Source: Methylobacterium mesophilicum
GTDB lineage: Bacteria; Pseudomonadota; Alphaproteobacteria; Rhizobiales; Beijerinckiaceae
DNA: 64,000 nucleotides
Assembly (NCBI RefSeq): GCF_022179445.1
Contig: NZ_BPQU01000001.1
Coordinates: forward strand, 62,001 to 126,000
Direction: 5' to 3'
Shown: piece after piece, positions 1 to 8,449 of the stretch
Numbering within the stretch: position 1 is the first letter of the stretch
Layout: each line of letters starts with the position of its first letter
Notes under the pieces: model-generated
Told to the model about the DNA's origin: nothing
The model's input: the letters and a program-made list of their open reading frames with translations, nothing else
Database searches by the model: none
Made by a program: the position numbers and the translations under genes

Positions 1-2
1 TC

Positions 3-536
3 GATGCGCGGCGCTGCATCTCATACCTGACCATCGAGCATGCCGGGCCGATCGCGGCGGAGTTCCGGACGGCGATCGGCAACCGCGTGTTCGGCTGCGA
101 CGATTGCCTGGCGGTCTGCCCCTGGAACAAGTTCGCCCGGACCGCGGCCGATGCCCGCCTGGCCGCCCGGGCGGACCTCGCGGCTCCGGCGCTGGTGGAT
201 CTTGCCGGATTGGATGATGCGTCGTTCCGGAAACTCTTCGCCGGCACGCCGGTGAAGCGCACCGGCCGGGACCGGTTTCTTCGCAACGTCATGATCGCGG
301 TCGGCAATTCCGGGGATCCCGACCTCGCGGATGCGGCGATCGCGCGGCTCGCAGACGACTCGCCGCTGGTGCGCGGCATGGCGGTGTGGGCCTGCGGTCG
401 CCTGCTGGAGCCAGCCACCGTCCAGGCACTGCGCCGGCAGCACGAAGCCGCCGAGACGGATTCGCACGTTCGCGACGAGTGGAGTGCCGTCACCGCCTTG
501 ACGGAAGTCCGGGCCGGCGAGACATCCCCGCCATGA
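3..536 (+). CDS. queG: Epoxyqueuosine reductase QueG, C-terminal part (5' truncated by the window edge)
   Basis: The reading frame is open from base 3 and covers the last 177 residues. It contains a ferredoxin-like cysteine cluster, CDDCLAVCPWN, around residues 36-46 of the fragment, typical of the second 4Fe-4S site of QueG. A HEAT-like tail follows (GDPDLADAAIARL...). QueG is the cobalamin-dependent enzyme that reduces epoxyqueuosine to queuosine in tRNA in the cytoplasm. A cobalamin user lying near a cobalamin locus is suggestive but may be coincidence. The stop codon overlaps the next start by four bases (ATGA), so the two genes are probably translationally coupled. Confidence 0.9.
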   Translation, partial: DARRCISYLTIEHAGPIAAEFRTAIGNRVFGCDDCLAVCPWNKFARTAADARLAARADLAAPALVDLAGLDDASFRKLFAGTPVKRTGRDRFLRNVMIAVGNSGDPDLADAAIARLADDSPLVRGMAVWACGRLLEPATVQALRRQHEAAETDSHVRDEWSAVTALTEVRAGETSPP

Positions 537-1396
537 ACCTCTTCATCTTCGGGCTCGGCTTCACAGGCCGGCGTTTCGCCGAGCGGGCGCGCGACCGCTT
601 CCAGACGGTGCGGGCCACCGTCACCGACCCGGCGAGTGCCGCGCGCATCGCCGCCGAGACCGGCTTCACGATGCGGGCCTTCGGGCCGGAAGCCGACGAT
701 CCCCACATCGCCGATGATCTCGCCGACACCGATGCGCTCCTCGTCTCGGCGCCGCCGTCCGAGCGGGGCGACCCGGTGCTGCGGCGCTATGCGGACGCGA
801 TCGCGGCGAGCCGGGTCGGCTGGATCGGCTACCTCTCGACCATCGGCGTCTACGGCGACCAGGGCGGCGCCTGGATCGACGAGACCACGCCGGCCGCGCC
901 GCGCAGCGCCCGCTCCCGGATCCGGCTCGAGGCCGAGGCGGCCTGGTTCGATCTCGGCGCCCGGACCGGCAAGGCCGTGCAGGTGTTCCGGCTGTCGGGT
1001 ATCTACGGCCCGGGGCGCAACCCGATCGTTAAGCTGCGCGAGGGTCGGTCGCAGCGCATCGTGAAGGCGGGCCAGGTCTTCAACCGCATCCATGTCGACG
1101 ACATCGCGACGACCCTGCTGGCCTCGCTCGACCGTCCGAGGCCGGGGGCGGTCTACAACGTCACCGACGACGAGCCGACGCCGCCGCAGACCGTGACCGA
1201 GCACGCCGCCGTGCTCGCCGGCTTGCCGCTGCCGCCGGAGATCGACTTCGAGACCGCCGACCTGTCTCCGATGGCGCGCAGCTTCTACGGCGAGAACAAG
1301 CGCGTGCGGAACCGGCTGATCCGGGACGAACTCGGCGTCGCGCTGGCCTACCCGACCTATCGCGAAGGGCTTGCTGCCTTGAAGGACGAGGCCTGA
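533..1396 (+). CDS. NAD-dependent epimerase/dehydratase-like (SDR) protein
   Basis: This is a 287-residue protein. It starts with a Rossmann nucleotide-binding motif, GLGFTGRRF, at residues 6-14, and has a YLSTIGVYGDQGG segment that resembles the active-site strand of extended short-chain dehydrogenases, plus a late IHVDDIA motif. Homologous bacterial proteins (YeeZ-like) are usually annotated only as SDR family oxidoreductases, and the substrate is unknown. The ATG overlaps the queG stop by four bases, which fixes the start and suggests one transcript. The gene ends directly against the convergent znuB stop, with no spacer, so no terminator separates them. Confidence 0.8.
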   Translation: MNLFIFGLGFTGRRFAERARDRFQTVRATVTDPASAARIAAETGFTMRAFGPEADDPHIADDLADTDALLVSAPPSERGDPVLRRYADAIAASRVGWIGYLSTIGVYGDQGGAWIDETTPAAPRSARSRIRLEAEAAWFDLGARTGKAVQVFRLSGIYGPGRNPIVKLREGRSQRIVKAGQVFNRIHVDDIATTLLASLDRPRPGAVYNVTDDEPTPPQTVTEHAAVLAGLPLPPEIDFETADLSPMARSFYGENKRVRNRLIRDELGVALAYPTYREGLAALKDEA

Positions 1397-2272
1397 TCAG
1401 GCTTCCAGGTGCCGCGGCCGGACGAGGCGACGGAGCAGGCCGCCGCGCGGGCCGGCGAGCATCGAGACGATGTAGAGCGCGCCGGCGGCGAGCACGATGG
1501 CCGGGCCGCTCGGCAAGTCGAGCTGGTAGGACAGGCTGAGCCCGGTCACGCTCGCCACCGCGGCGATCAGCATCGAGACCGGGATCAGGCCGCCGAGGTC
1601 GCGCGCCCAGAACCGGGCCGCCACGGCCGGCAGCAGCATCAGCCCGACCGCCAGCAGGGTCCCGAGCGCCTGGAAGCCGCCCACGAGGTTCACCACCACC
1701 AGCGCCAGGAAGGCGAGATGCACCGGGCCGCCGCTGCGGCTCACCGTGCGCAGGAACAGCGGATCGACGCATTCCATCACCAGCGGCCGGTAGATCGCGG
1801 CGAGCACCACCAGGGTCAGCGTGCTGATGCCGCCGAGCAGGATCAGCGCGGCGTCGTCTAGGGCCAGCACCGAGCCGAACAGGAAGTGCATCAGGTCGAT
1901 CTGCGAGCCGCGTAAGGACACCAGCAGCACGCCGCCGGCCAGCGAGATCAGGTAGAAGGCCGCGAGGTTCGAATCCTCGCGCACCACCGTGGCCCGGGTG
2001 ACCGCGCCGGCGAGCAGCGCCACCGCCAGACCGGCGACCAGCCCGCCGAGCGTCATGGCCGGCAGCGAAAGGCCGGCGACCAGGAAGCCGGCCGCGGCAC
2101 CCGGCAGGATCGCGTGGCTCATCGCGTCGCTCATCAGACTCATCCGGCGCAGGGTCAGGAAGACCCCGACCGGCGGCGCCGAGACCGACAGTGCGAGGCA
2201 GCCCGCCAGCGCCCGGCGCATGAAGCCGAACTCCACGAAGGGTGCCAGCAGCGGTCCGAACGGATCGATCAC
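1397..2272 (-). CDS. znuB: Zinc ABC transporter permease ZnuB
   Basis: This 291-residue protein of the ABC-3 metal permease family has about eight hydrophobic segments and the family-typical stretch LRRMSLMSDAMSHAILPG near residues 41-58. It would form the inner-membrane channel for Zn(II), or possibly Mn(II), powered by ZnuC. The start is a GTG that overlaps the znuC stop (GTGA), so it is coupled to znuC. No periplasmic binding protein gene (znuA) lies beside these two genes. The assignment to zinc rests on the adjacent Zur-type regulator. Confidence 0.9.
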   Translation of the reverse strand: MIDPFGPLLAPFVEFGFMRRALAGCLALSVSAPPVGVFLTLRRMSLMSDAMSHAILPGAAAGFLVAGLSLPAMTLGGLVAGLAVALLAGAVTRATVVREDSNLAAFYLISLAGGVLLVSLRGSQIDLMHFLFGSVLALDDAALILLGGISTLTLVVLAAIYRPLVMECVDPLFLRTVSRSGGPVHLAFLALVVVNLVGGFQALGTLLAVGLMLLPAVAARFWARDLGGLIPVSMLIAAVASVTGLSLSYQLDLPSGPAIVLAAGALYIVSMLAGPRGGLLRRLVRPRHLEA

Positions 2273-3087
2273 GCCGCGTCCTCGTGATGATGGTCGTGGG
2301 CGTCCGGGCCGTGCGATCCGTGATCATGCCCGCGCGCGTCGGCTGTCCGGGGCCCGACGCAGACCGGGGCGTCCTCGTCCCAGGCTTCGGAGAGGTTGCG
2401 CGCCCGCGCCAGGTTCTCCGGCGTCAGAACCCGGGCGGTCGGCCCCCAGGCCACGGCTTCCCGAGCCAGCAGGAGCGTGGTCGGGAAATGCTCGCGCACC
2501 TGGGTCAGGTCGTGCAGGGCGGCGACGACGGTGCGCCCCTGGCCGTGCCAGATCCGGATCAGCGCCAGCAGGTCGTCGACCGTGCGGTTGTCGATGCCGG
2601 TGAACGGCTCGTCGAGGAGCATCACCGGGCAATCCTGCAGGATCAGGCGGGCGAACAGGGCCCGCCGGAATTGCCCGCCCGAAAGGGTGCTGATCGGGCG
2701 CGCCTCGAAGCCGCCGAGCCCGACCGCATCGAGGGCCGCCCCGATCTCCGGCCGACGCCGGCCAAGGCTGCGCCAGGATCCGGCCTTCCGCCAAAGACCC
2801 ATGCCGGCGAGGTCCATCACGCTCAGCGGAAAGCTTCGGTCGATCTCGTCGGCCTGGGGCAGGTAGGCGAGGGCGCCGGAGCGATCGATATGCCCTTCGA
2901 GGCAGCGGATCTCGCCGGCCATCCCCTTGAGCAGCGTCGACTTGCCGGCCCCGTTCGGCCCGACCAGCGCCAGCAGGTCACCGGCGCGCACGGTTCCCGA
3001 CAGGTGGTGGATTGCCGGATGCCGATCGTAGCCCAGGGTCAGGCCGACCAGGTGGATCGCATCCTGCATCGCGGGACGGTCGCTCAT
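2269..3087 (-). CDS. znuC: Zinc ABC transporter ATP-binding protein ZnuC
   Basis: This is a 272-residue ATPase with Walker A GPNGAGKST, signature LSGGQ and Walker B VMLLDEPF followed by the D-loop. The last 20 or so residues are rich in histidine and aspartate (for example HDHGSHGPDAHDHHHED), a metal-binding tail often seen in zinc transport ATPases. The start ATG (MSDRPAMQDAIH) overlaps the stop of a possible upstream small ORF by four bases. It would energise ZnuB at the inner membrane. Repression by zinc-loaded Zur through the palindrome at 3288-3302 is likely. Confidence 0.92.
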   Translation of the reverse strand: MSDRPAMQDAIHLVGLTLGYDRHPAIHHLSGTVRAGDLLALVGPNGAGKSTLLKGMAGEIRCLEGHIDRSGALAYLPQADEIDRSFPLSVMDLAGMGLWRKAGSWRSLGRRRPEIGAALDAVGLGGFEARPISTLSGGQFRRALFARLILQDCPVMLLDEPFTGIDNRTVDDLLALIRIWHGQGRTVVAALHDLTQVREHFPTTLLLAREAVAWGPTARVLTPENLARARNLSEAWDEDAPVCVGPRTADARGHDHGSHGPDAHDHHHEDAA

Positions 3088-3218
3088 GCGGAGAGCGCCC
3101 AGGCGATCGCCAGCCAGACCAGGGCCGACAGCGCCACCGCCAGTGCGAGGCGCGGGCCGATGCCGCTGCGGAACAGAGATCGCGGAACCGCTTGGCGTGG
3201 GCTGGAAATCGGGGGCAA
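3084..3218 (-). CDS. Possible small single-span membrane protein upstream of znuC
   Basis: An open frame ends four bases inside the znuC start (ATGA). It could start with TTG at 3218, preceded by GAGGA a few bases upstream, giving 44 residues. The frame stays open to an ATG at 3344, but that would place the Zur-like palindrome inside the coding region. The C-terminal half is one clear transmembrane helix (LALAVALSALVWLAIAWAL). The overlap with znuC suggests real, coupled translation, and a role in zinc uptake would be a guess from position. I do not recognise the family. Confidence 0.4.
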   Translation of the reverse strand: MPPISSPRQAVPRSLFRSGIGPRLALAVALSALVWLAIAWALSA

Positions 3219-3287
3219 GACGTCCTCGTCGCGCGCTCGGGCCGGCGCGGGGACCGGTCGGGCTACTGGTGCGTTCCGGGGCCGCGG

Positions 3288-3302
3288 TGATACACTGTAA
3301 CA
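3288..3302. promoter_or_regulatory. Candidate Zur box between znuC and zur
   Basis: The sequence tgatacactgtaaca is an imperfect palindrome, with arms TGATAC and GTAACA matching at five of six positions around a 3-bp centre. It resembles the GTTAT-N-ATAAC style of alphaproteobacterial Fur/Zur operators. It lies about 40 bp before the zur ATG and upstream of the znu genes on the other strand, where one operator could serve both promoters. Confidence 0.45.
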
Positions 3303-3342
3303 AACCCGCCGGACAACCGGCGGTTTCGGGGTTGGAGCGATC

Positions 3343-3828
3343 ATGCACCGTCACGAGGGTCACGACGCGTGCCAGGCGGGCGTCGGCGACATGCTCGCGC
3401 GGGCGGAAGCCGTCTGTCGCGAGCGCGGTCTGCAATTCACGCCGCTGCGCCGCGAGGTGATGGAAGCGGTGGCGGAGGCCGGGAAGGCCCAGGGTGCCTA
3501 CGACATCGCCGAGAAGCTCAGCGCGCCGGGCAAGCGCGTGGCGCCGGTCTCGGTCTACCGCGCCTTGGACTTCCTCATGCAGCAGGGCCTGGTCCACCGG
3601 ATCGCCAGCCGCAACGCGTTCATCCCCTGCGCCCACGGGCATGCCCCGGGGGAGGGGGTCGTGTTCCTGATCTGCCGCACCTGCGGCGGCGTCGACGAAG
3701 CTTCGTCCGAGGAATTGGAGGACGGTCTCGGCCGCACCTTGAAGCGGGCGGGCTTCACGCCGGCCCACAGCATCCTGGAAGTCGAGGGTGATTGCGGGGC
3801 CTGCCGGGAGCGTGCGCAGGAATCCTGA
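3343..3828 (+). CDS. zur: Fur-family zinc uptake regulator Zur
   Basis: This 161-residue protein has a winged-helix half (QFTPLRREVMEAVAEAG, then VSVYRALDFLMQQGLVHR) and a metal-binding dimerisation half with two cysteine pairs, CRTCGG and CGACRE, that fit the structural zinc site. The N-terminus carries extra histidines (MHRHEGHD). With zinc bound, Zur represses uptake genes, and the divergent znuCB pair is the expected target. The Fur-family call is firm, and Zur rather than Fur or Irr rests on the neighbours and the cysteine pairs. Confidence 0.88.
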   Translation: MHRHEGHDACQAGVGDMLARAEAVCRERGLQFTPLRREVMEAVAEAGKAQGAYDIAEKLSAPGKRVAPVSVYRALDFLMQQGLVHRIASRNAFIPCAHGHAPGEGVVFLICRTCGGVDEASSEELEDGLGRTLKRAGFTPAHSILEVEGDCGACRERAQES

Positions 3829-3845
3829 GGTGCGCCCCGGGTCGC

Positions 3846-5351
3846 TCAGCGCGCGTTCTTGTAGGCACGGCGCGAGACGATGGTCTGGACCATGATCTGG
3901 AGATCGAACCAGATCGACCAGTTGTCGATGTAGTGCAGGTCGCAGGCGACGCGGCGTTCCATGTCGAGGTCGGTCAGGGTCTCGCCGCGATAGCCGTTGA
4001 CCTGGGCCCAGCCGGTGATGCCAGGGCGCACGTTGTGCCGCCTCGCGTAGAGCGCGATCCGACGCTCGAAGCTGCGGTCATGCGCCAGGGCGTGGGGGCG
4101 CGGGCCGACCAGCGACATCTCGCCCTTGAGGACGTTCAGGAGCTGCGGCAGCTCGTCGAGATTGGTCCGCCGCAGGATCGCGCCGACCTGGGTGATGCGG
4201 CTGTCGTTGCGGGTCGCCTGCTTGAACACCGCGTTGGCATCCGCCCGCATCGACCGGAACTTGAACACACCGAAGGGCTGCTGGTTGAAGCCGTAGCGCT
4301 TCTGGCGGAAGAAGACCGGGCCCGGGCTGTCGAGCTTGATCGCCACGGCGATGGCCGCGAGCAGCGGCGACAGCGACACCAGGGCGATCGCCGCCACCGT
4401 GAGGTCGAGGGCGCGCTTGAGCAGGATCTCGGTGACGTTGAGCGGCCGGCGACCGATATTGATGCCGGAGACGCCGCCGACCCGGGCGACCTGCATGTCG
4501 GGGAATCGGTCGAGGACGCTGCCTGGCCGCAGGTGCAGCGCGGACGGCACCCGCAGGAACGCGTCGATGCAGCGCTCCACCTCGGCGGTGTCGGTCCACG
4601 GCACCAGCACGAACACGTCGTCCGGGCGCAGGAACCGGACCACCGACACGGCGAGGTCGAGATCCTCCTGGAGCTGGTCGTGCCGCGACACGGTGTCGGC
4701 GCCCGGATCGACCCGGCGCAGGTAGCTGGTGCCGACGATCCGGGACCCGAGCTGCTCGGCCTCGTGGCTGGCGTAGAACCGGGCGATGTCTTCCTCGTAG
4801 CCCACGAGGTGGACGCGGCTGGCCGAGGCCGATCCCGCCGTCAGGCTCCGGCGGACCAGGCGGGTCGCCACGGTGCGGGTCAGCAGCAGAGCGGGCAGGC
4901 CGAGCAGGAACGCTGTGATCGAGACGATACGCGAATAGTCGTTGGTCGTCTTGGTCAGGAAGCCGACGACCAGCACCGCCGCCCAGGCGACCAGCCAGAG
5001 CGAGGCGATGCGCTGGACGTTCAGCTTCTGCGCCATGATGCCGTCGAGGCTGTAATCCTCGCGCAGGACGTTCGACGAGACGATGATGGCGCTGAGCAGC
5101 GCGGCCAGGCGCAGCCCGCGGAAGGCCGTCACCCACACGCTGTCGCCCGCGAAAGCGATCTGGTAGCCGAATTCCACGGCCAGGATGACGGCGACGATCG
5201 CCCCGATCTCGGCCACGGCGAGCGACGACGACATCGCGATCCGCGCGAACGCGCGACCGCGGCGTGGCAGGAGCGCCGACCACACGCTGCGACGGCGTTC
5301 GGCCGAGGTCGGCAGGGGCTGGAAAGTCTCCGGAACCCGCTCGTGAAACAT
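3846..5351 (-). CDS. Undecaprenyl-phosphate sugar-1-phosphate transferase (WcaJ-like)
   Basis: This is a 501-residue polyprenyl glycosylphosphotransferase. The N-terminal third has several membrane spans, a middle NAD-binding-like domain follows, and the C-terminal catalytic domain carries the family signature KRALDLTVAA, then SPGPVFFRQKRYG, FKFRSMRAD, RRTNLDELPQLLNVLKG and LVGPRPHA. It loads the first sugar phosphate, usually glucose or galactose, onto undecaprenyl phosphate at the inner membrane to begin exopolysaccharide repeat units. The ATG at 5351 (MFHERVPET) is chosen because the frame upstream, though open to 5555, lacks membrane or family character. No other exopolysaccharide gene is adjacent. 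Confidence 0.87.
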   Translation of the reverse strand: MFHERVPETFQPLPTSAERRRSVWSALLPRRGRAFARIAMSSSLAVAEIGAIVAVILAVEFGYQIAFAGDSVWVTAFRGLRLAALLSAIIVSSNVLREDYSLDGIMAQKLNVQRIASLWLVAWAAVLVVGFLTKTTNDYSRIVSITAFLLGLPALLLTRTVATRLVRRSLTAGSASASRVHLVGYEEDIARFYASHEAEQLGSRIVGTSYLRRVDPGADTVSRHDQLQEDLDLAVSVVRFLRPDDVFVLVPWTDTAEVERCIDAFLRVPSALHLRPGSVLDRFPDMQVARVGGVSGINIGRRPLNVTEILLKRALDLTVAAIALVSLSPLLAAIAVAIKLDSPGPVFFRQKRYGFNQQPFGVFKFRSMRADANAVFKQATRNDSRITQVGAILRRTNLDELPQLLNVLKGEMSLVGPRPHALAHDRSFERRIALYARRHNVRPGITGWAQVNGYRGETLTDLDMERRVACDLHYIDNWSIWFDLQIMVQTIVSRRAYKNAR

Positions 5352-5733
5352 GTTGCTTGCCACGTCCCGGTTTGATCGGACTTTGTCCCGGTCTGAAACA
5401 CGAAAGATTTCAGCGCCGGCATCTGCCGATGACGGAGCAAGGGGTGAGCCGCGAAATCCGGTAGTCCGGCCGCTTCGGAGTGGCCGCCCATTTAGGCGAA
5501 CGTCTGGCGGTCGGCAATACATGGTAAATGCTGAGTCACCAGAATACGGAGACATGCAGTGCGCGACCGTTCGACGGCTTGATACCAGCAGTTGCGTGGT
5601 AATGCCGGGACGTTGCTGAACGGTTGAATTTTGGCGGACTAAGAAGCTTGGCCGAGTCTCGCGGTATCCCGGACACAGGGGCGGCGCGGTGCCTGCGCGC
5701 GGCCGTCGACGGGGTCGCCCAACCTTACGTCGT
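5352..5733. other. Long intergenic stretch upstream of the WcaJ-like gene
   Basis: About 380 bp carry no convincing gene. Short open frames exist on both strands, but they lack family character and ribosome-binding sites. The stretch must hold the promoter of the WcaJ-like gene on the minus strand. I cannot identify a specific operator. Confidence 0.5.
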
Positions 5734-5768
5734 CCCGCCGCCGGACCAGGTTTTGGTCCGGCGGCGGG
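5734..5768 (-). terminator. Strong hairpin after the heme-degrading-type monooxygenase gene
   Basis: A perfect 15-bp inverted repeat (cccgccgccggacca with its complement) surrounds a 5-nt loop. It lies 23 bp beyond the stop of the minus-strand monooxygenase gene. No run of T follows on the minus strand, so it is a terminator-like or RNA-stabilising hairpin rather than a textbook intrinsic terminator. Confidence 0.6.
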
Positions 5769-5791
5769 TCATGAAGGCGGTGTTAGCAGCG

Positions 5792-6136
5792 TCAGGCGGT
5801 GGCGGCCTGCTTCGCGGATTCGGCGCCGCCGACGGTCTGCACCATCTCGAAGCCCTCGAATTGCGGGTGCCCGAGATAAAGCGGCTTGGTCGACGGGGCC
5901 CGGCTGTGCGCCTTGCGGAACTGCTCGGAGCGCGTCCAGGCCTCGAACTCGGCGCGCGAGCGCCAGACGGTGTGCGAGGCGTAGAGGACGTGATCCTCCT
6001 GCTCCGGCCCACGCAACAGGTGGAACTCGACGAAGCCCTCCATCTCGCCGAGATGGCTGTCACGCCCGAGCCAGACGGCCTCGAAGTCCTCGGTCGCATC
6101 CTTAACGACCTTGAAGCGATTCATCGCGATAAACAT
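5792..6136 (-). CDS. Heme-degrading-type (IsdG/HmuQ-like) antibiotic biosynthesis monooxygenase
   Basis: This 114-residue protein has the dimeric alpha-beta barrel fold expected of the ABM family. The opening FIAMNRFKV, the segment FEAVWLGRDSHL, the strand YASHTVWRS and the helix FEAWTRSEQFRKAHS match the heme-degrading subgroup, in which the late histidine (here in KAHS) binds heme iron. The likely role is release of iron from heme in the cytoplasm. The ATG at 6136 precedes this core directly. A strong hairpin follows the gene, and an AT-rich region upstream probably carries an iron-regulated promoter, although I cannot name the operator. A generic ABM enzyme remains possible. Confidence 0.75.
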   Translation of the reverse strand: MFIAMNRFKVVKDATEDFEAVWLGRDSHLGEMEGFVEFHLLRGPEQEDHVLYASHTVWRSRAEFEAWTRSEQFRKAHSRAPSTKPLYLGHPQFEGFEMVQTVGGAESAKQAATA

Positions 6137-6536
6137 GCTGTTCTCCGTTGAGAGGCTGAATTTAGGCCCCGAAGCCGGTCCGGGCGAGCCCTGCTGCGGC
6201 GACGCGGCGCGCGCGAAGCACTGCGCAGACTTATCTGATCGACATTTCAGCAACAATGTTTCGAAGATACGTCGGGTTAAACCACAAGATGTATGCTTAG
6301 ACTTGCGGAGCTTAACAACTTGGTGTCCAATTGCCGGACGGTCCATATTGTGTCGCAGTCGGGGTGTAGGCCGATTGCTATAGCGCTCACGGTCGACGCG
6401 AAATTTTGTTCGGCAAACGGGAGCAAGTGACAATAAGGGCTTAGAGCCGTTGCCGTTTGCAATGCATTCGGTTGCTGCTCTAGCGTGCGACACCGCACGT
6501 TAGGTATAGGCGCGTTATGAGATCGAGGGTCGGACG
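6137..6536. other. AT-richer intergenic region between two divergent genes
   Basis: About 400 bp separate the monooxygenase gene (minus) from the XRE regulator (plus). The composition is visibly richer in A and T than the flanks from about 6225 to 6520. No reading frame there looks like a real protein. It should contain two divergent promoters. I see no clear inverted repeat that I would call an operator. Confidence 0.5.
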
Positions 6537-7205
6537 GTGAAGCGGCGCGATGGCGAGGCGGGAACACCGGATCCGCAAGGGGACGCTGTTCAAAGCGCGG
6601 ACAAGGACGTGACCAGTCAGATCATGCCGAAGCAGACCACCGACGTCGATCGACTGGTCGGTATTCGCATCACCGCGTTGCGGAAGGCCCGCGGCCTCAG
6701 CCAGACCGCGCTCGGCAACGCCGTCGGCGTCACGTTCCAGCAGGTCCAGAAATACGAGAAGGGCCAGAACCGGGTCGGTGCGGGCCGGCTGCGCGAGATC
6801 GCGCGCCTGCTCGAGGTGCCGGTGTCGGCCTTCTTCGAGGAGAGCGAGCCCCGCGAGAACGCCCAGGAGGACGTGTTCGGCTTCCTCAGCGCCCACGGGG
6901 CGATCGAGCTGCTGCGCGCCTACGCGTTGATCGAGGACGAGCAGATGCGCCGCGACGTCCTCGCGCTGGTCCGGAGCGCCGCGCGGCTGGCGCAGGCCCG
7001 CACCGCACCGCACCGCCCTCAGCCGATCCGGTCTGAACGGTTTCCACCGGGGCGGTTCCGCACGCGCGGCGTGATCGAATGGATCGCGTTTCGGCCCCGC
7101 CGATCCGGCACCCGCACGCCGATCGACGCTCAGACCTCCTCGGCCGCGATCAGGTGGAAGAAGCTTCCGCCCGCTAGGCCGACCCGATGCCCGGCCAAGC
7201 CCTGA
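6537..7205 (+). CDS. XRE-family (helix-turn-helix) transcriptional regulator
   Basis: The translated protein is 222 residues. An N-terminal linker of about 40 residues precedes an HTH_3 domain (VGIRITALRKARGLSQTALGNAVGVTFQQVQKYEKG) near residues 41-76, followed by a short oligomerisation-like segment ending near residue 155. The GTG at 6537 has a GAGGG upstream; an ATG at 6624 (MPKQTTDVD) is an alternative. The last 65 residues are a proline- and arginine-rich tail that lacks family character and runs 76 bp into the 3' end of the opposite cobB gene, so it may reflect loss of the original stop. Targets are unknown. Confidence 0.8.
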   Translation: MKRRDGEAGTPDPQGDAVQSADKDVTSQIMPKQTTDVDRLVGIRITALRKARGLSQTALGNAVGVTFQQVQKYEKGQNRVGAGRLREIARLLEVPVSAFFEESEPRENAQEDVFGFLSAHGAIELLRAYALIEDEQMRRDVLALVRSAARLAQARTAPHRPQPIRSERFPPGRFRTRGVIEWIAFRPRRSGTRTPIDAQTSSAAIRWKKLPPARPTRCPAKP

Positions 7206-8449
7206 TCCGTGCCTTCCGCATCGGTGACGCGGGCGAGGGCATCCGCCTCCGCGGCGGACGGTGACAGCTCGCTGGCATAGTGGAACTCGTGGCCCACGAC
7301 CCGGGTGCCCCGGCGGCCCAGCGGACCGTCGCTGCTGAGGCGGGCGACGCGATAGCCGAGATGCAGCTTGCGCTTGCGGTACGAGGTGGCGACCGGCAGC
7401 AGCCCCGCCATGGCGTGGGTGGTGCCATCCGCATCCTCGAGTGTCCGACCCAACACCATGTAGCCGCCGCACTCCCCGTGGACCGGCCGTGTCGTCGCGA
7501 AGGCGCGCAGGCCGTCGAGGAAGCGGGTCGCGGCAGCGAGTTGCCCGGCATGCAGCTCCGGATATCCCCCCGGCAGCCAGCAGGTGTCGCACGAATCCGG
7601 CGGTGCTTCGTCGGAAAGGGGCGAGAACGGGACGATCTCGGCCCCGGCCAGCCGCCATCCGACTTCGAGGTGCGGGTAGAGGAAGCTGAACGCCGCGTCC
7701 CGGGCCACCGCGATCCGCTGCCCGGGTGGTTGCGGCAGCACGCCGACCGACGACGGAGCGCTGCCGCCGGCGCAGGCGATCACGGCATCGAGGTCGATAC
7801 CCGCTTCCGCCAGGTCGGCGAGGCGGTCGAGCCGCGCCTCCAGGTCGGCGGTCTCGCCCGCCTGGACGAGGCCGAGATGGCGCTCGGGCAAGACCAGCTC
7901 GGCATCGCGCATCAGGGCGCCGAGCACCGGGAGGCCGGCACGTTCCATGCCGGCCTCGACCAGCCGGCGGTGGCGGGCGCTCGCGACCTTGTTGAGGATC
8001 ACCCCGGCGATCCGGATCCGCGGGTCGTAGAGCGTACAGCCGAGCGCCACGGCGGCGGCCGATTGCGCAGCGCCGGAGACGTCGATCACCAGCACCACGG
8101 GCCAGCCGTAGCGGGCCGCGATGTCGGCGTTCGCCCCGGTCCGGTTCTCCGCGGCCCGGACGCCGTCGAACAGGCCCATCGAGCCCTCGGCGACCACGAT
8201 GTCGGCCTGCGCCGCCGTCTCGCCCGCCAGCGCGTCGAGGAGCCCGGGCGCCATGGCGAAGCTGTCGAGGTTGAAGCTCGGCTGGCCGGTCGCCGCCCGG
8301 TGGAAGGCGGGGTCGATGTAGTCCGGCCCGCATTTGGCGCCGCGCACCCGCAGGCCCCGCCGGGTCAGCGCCCGCATCAGCGCGAGGGTGACGGTGGTCT
8401 TGCCCGAGCTCGAGCGCGGGGCCGCGACCAGCAGTCCGGGGGCGCTCAT
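7130..8449 (-). CDS. cobB: Cobyrinate a,c-diamide synthase CobB
   Basis: This 439-residue enzyme amidates the a and c side chains of (hydrogeno)byrinic acid using glutamine and ATP. It has an N-terminal dethiobiotin-synthetase-like ATPase with P-loop PRSSSGKTT at residues 11-19 and the [14 protein letters not shown] segment, and a C-terminal class I glutaminase domain with nucleophile cysteine in [12 protein letters not shown]. The start overlaps the cobM stop (ATGA). It is the last gene of the run cobL-cobE-cobM-cobB, and its 3' end overlaps the tail of the convergent XRE gene. Confidence 0.95.
   Translation of the reverse strand: MSAPGLLVAAPRSSSGKTTVTLALMRALTRRGLRVRGAKCGPDYIDPAFHRAATGQPSFNLDSFAMAPGLLDALAGETAAQADIVVAEGSMGLFDGVRAAENRTGANADIAARYGWPVVLVIDVSGAAQSAAAVALGCTLYDPRIRIAGVILNKVASARHRRLVEAGMERAGLPVLGALMRDAELVLPERHLGLVQAGETADLEARLDRLADLAEAGIDLDAVIACAGGSAPSSVGVLPQPPGQRIAVARDAAFSFLYPHLEVGWRLAGAEIVPFSPLSDEAPPDSCDTCWLPGGYPELHAGQLAAATRFLDGLRAFATTRPVHGECGGYMVLGRTLEDADGTTHAMAGLLPVATSYRKRKLHLGYRVARLSSDGPLGRRGTRVVGHEFHYASELSPSAAEADALARVTDAEGTDQGLAGHRVGLAGGSFFHLIAAEEV

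Noticed and set aside
3792..5375. A 527-residue plus-strand frame opposite the WcaJ-like gene
   Set aside because: The opposite strand encodes strong family motifs; this frame shows only compositional bias from high GC.
5624..6151. A 175-residue plus-strand frame across 5624-6151
   Set aside because: It runs through the strong hairpin and opposes the monooxygenase gene; it has no motif.
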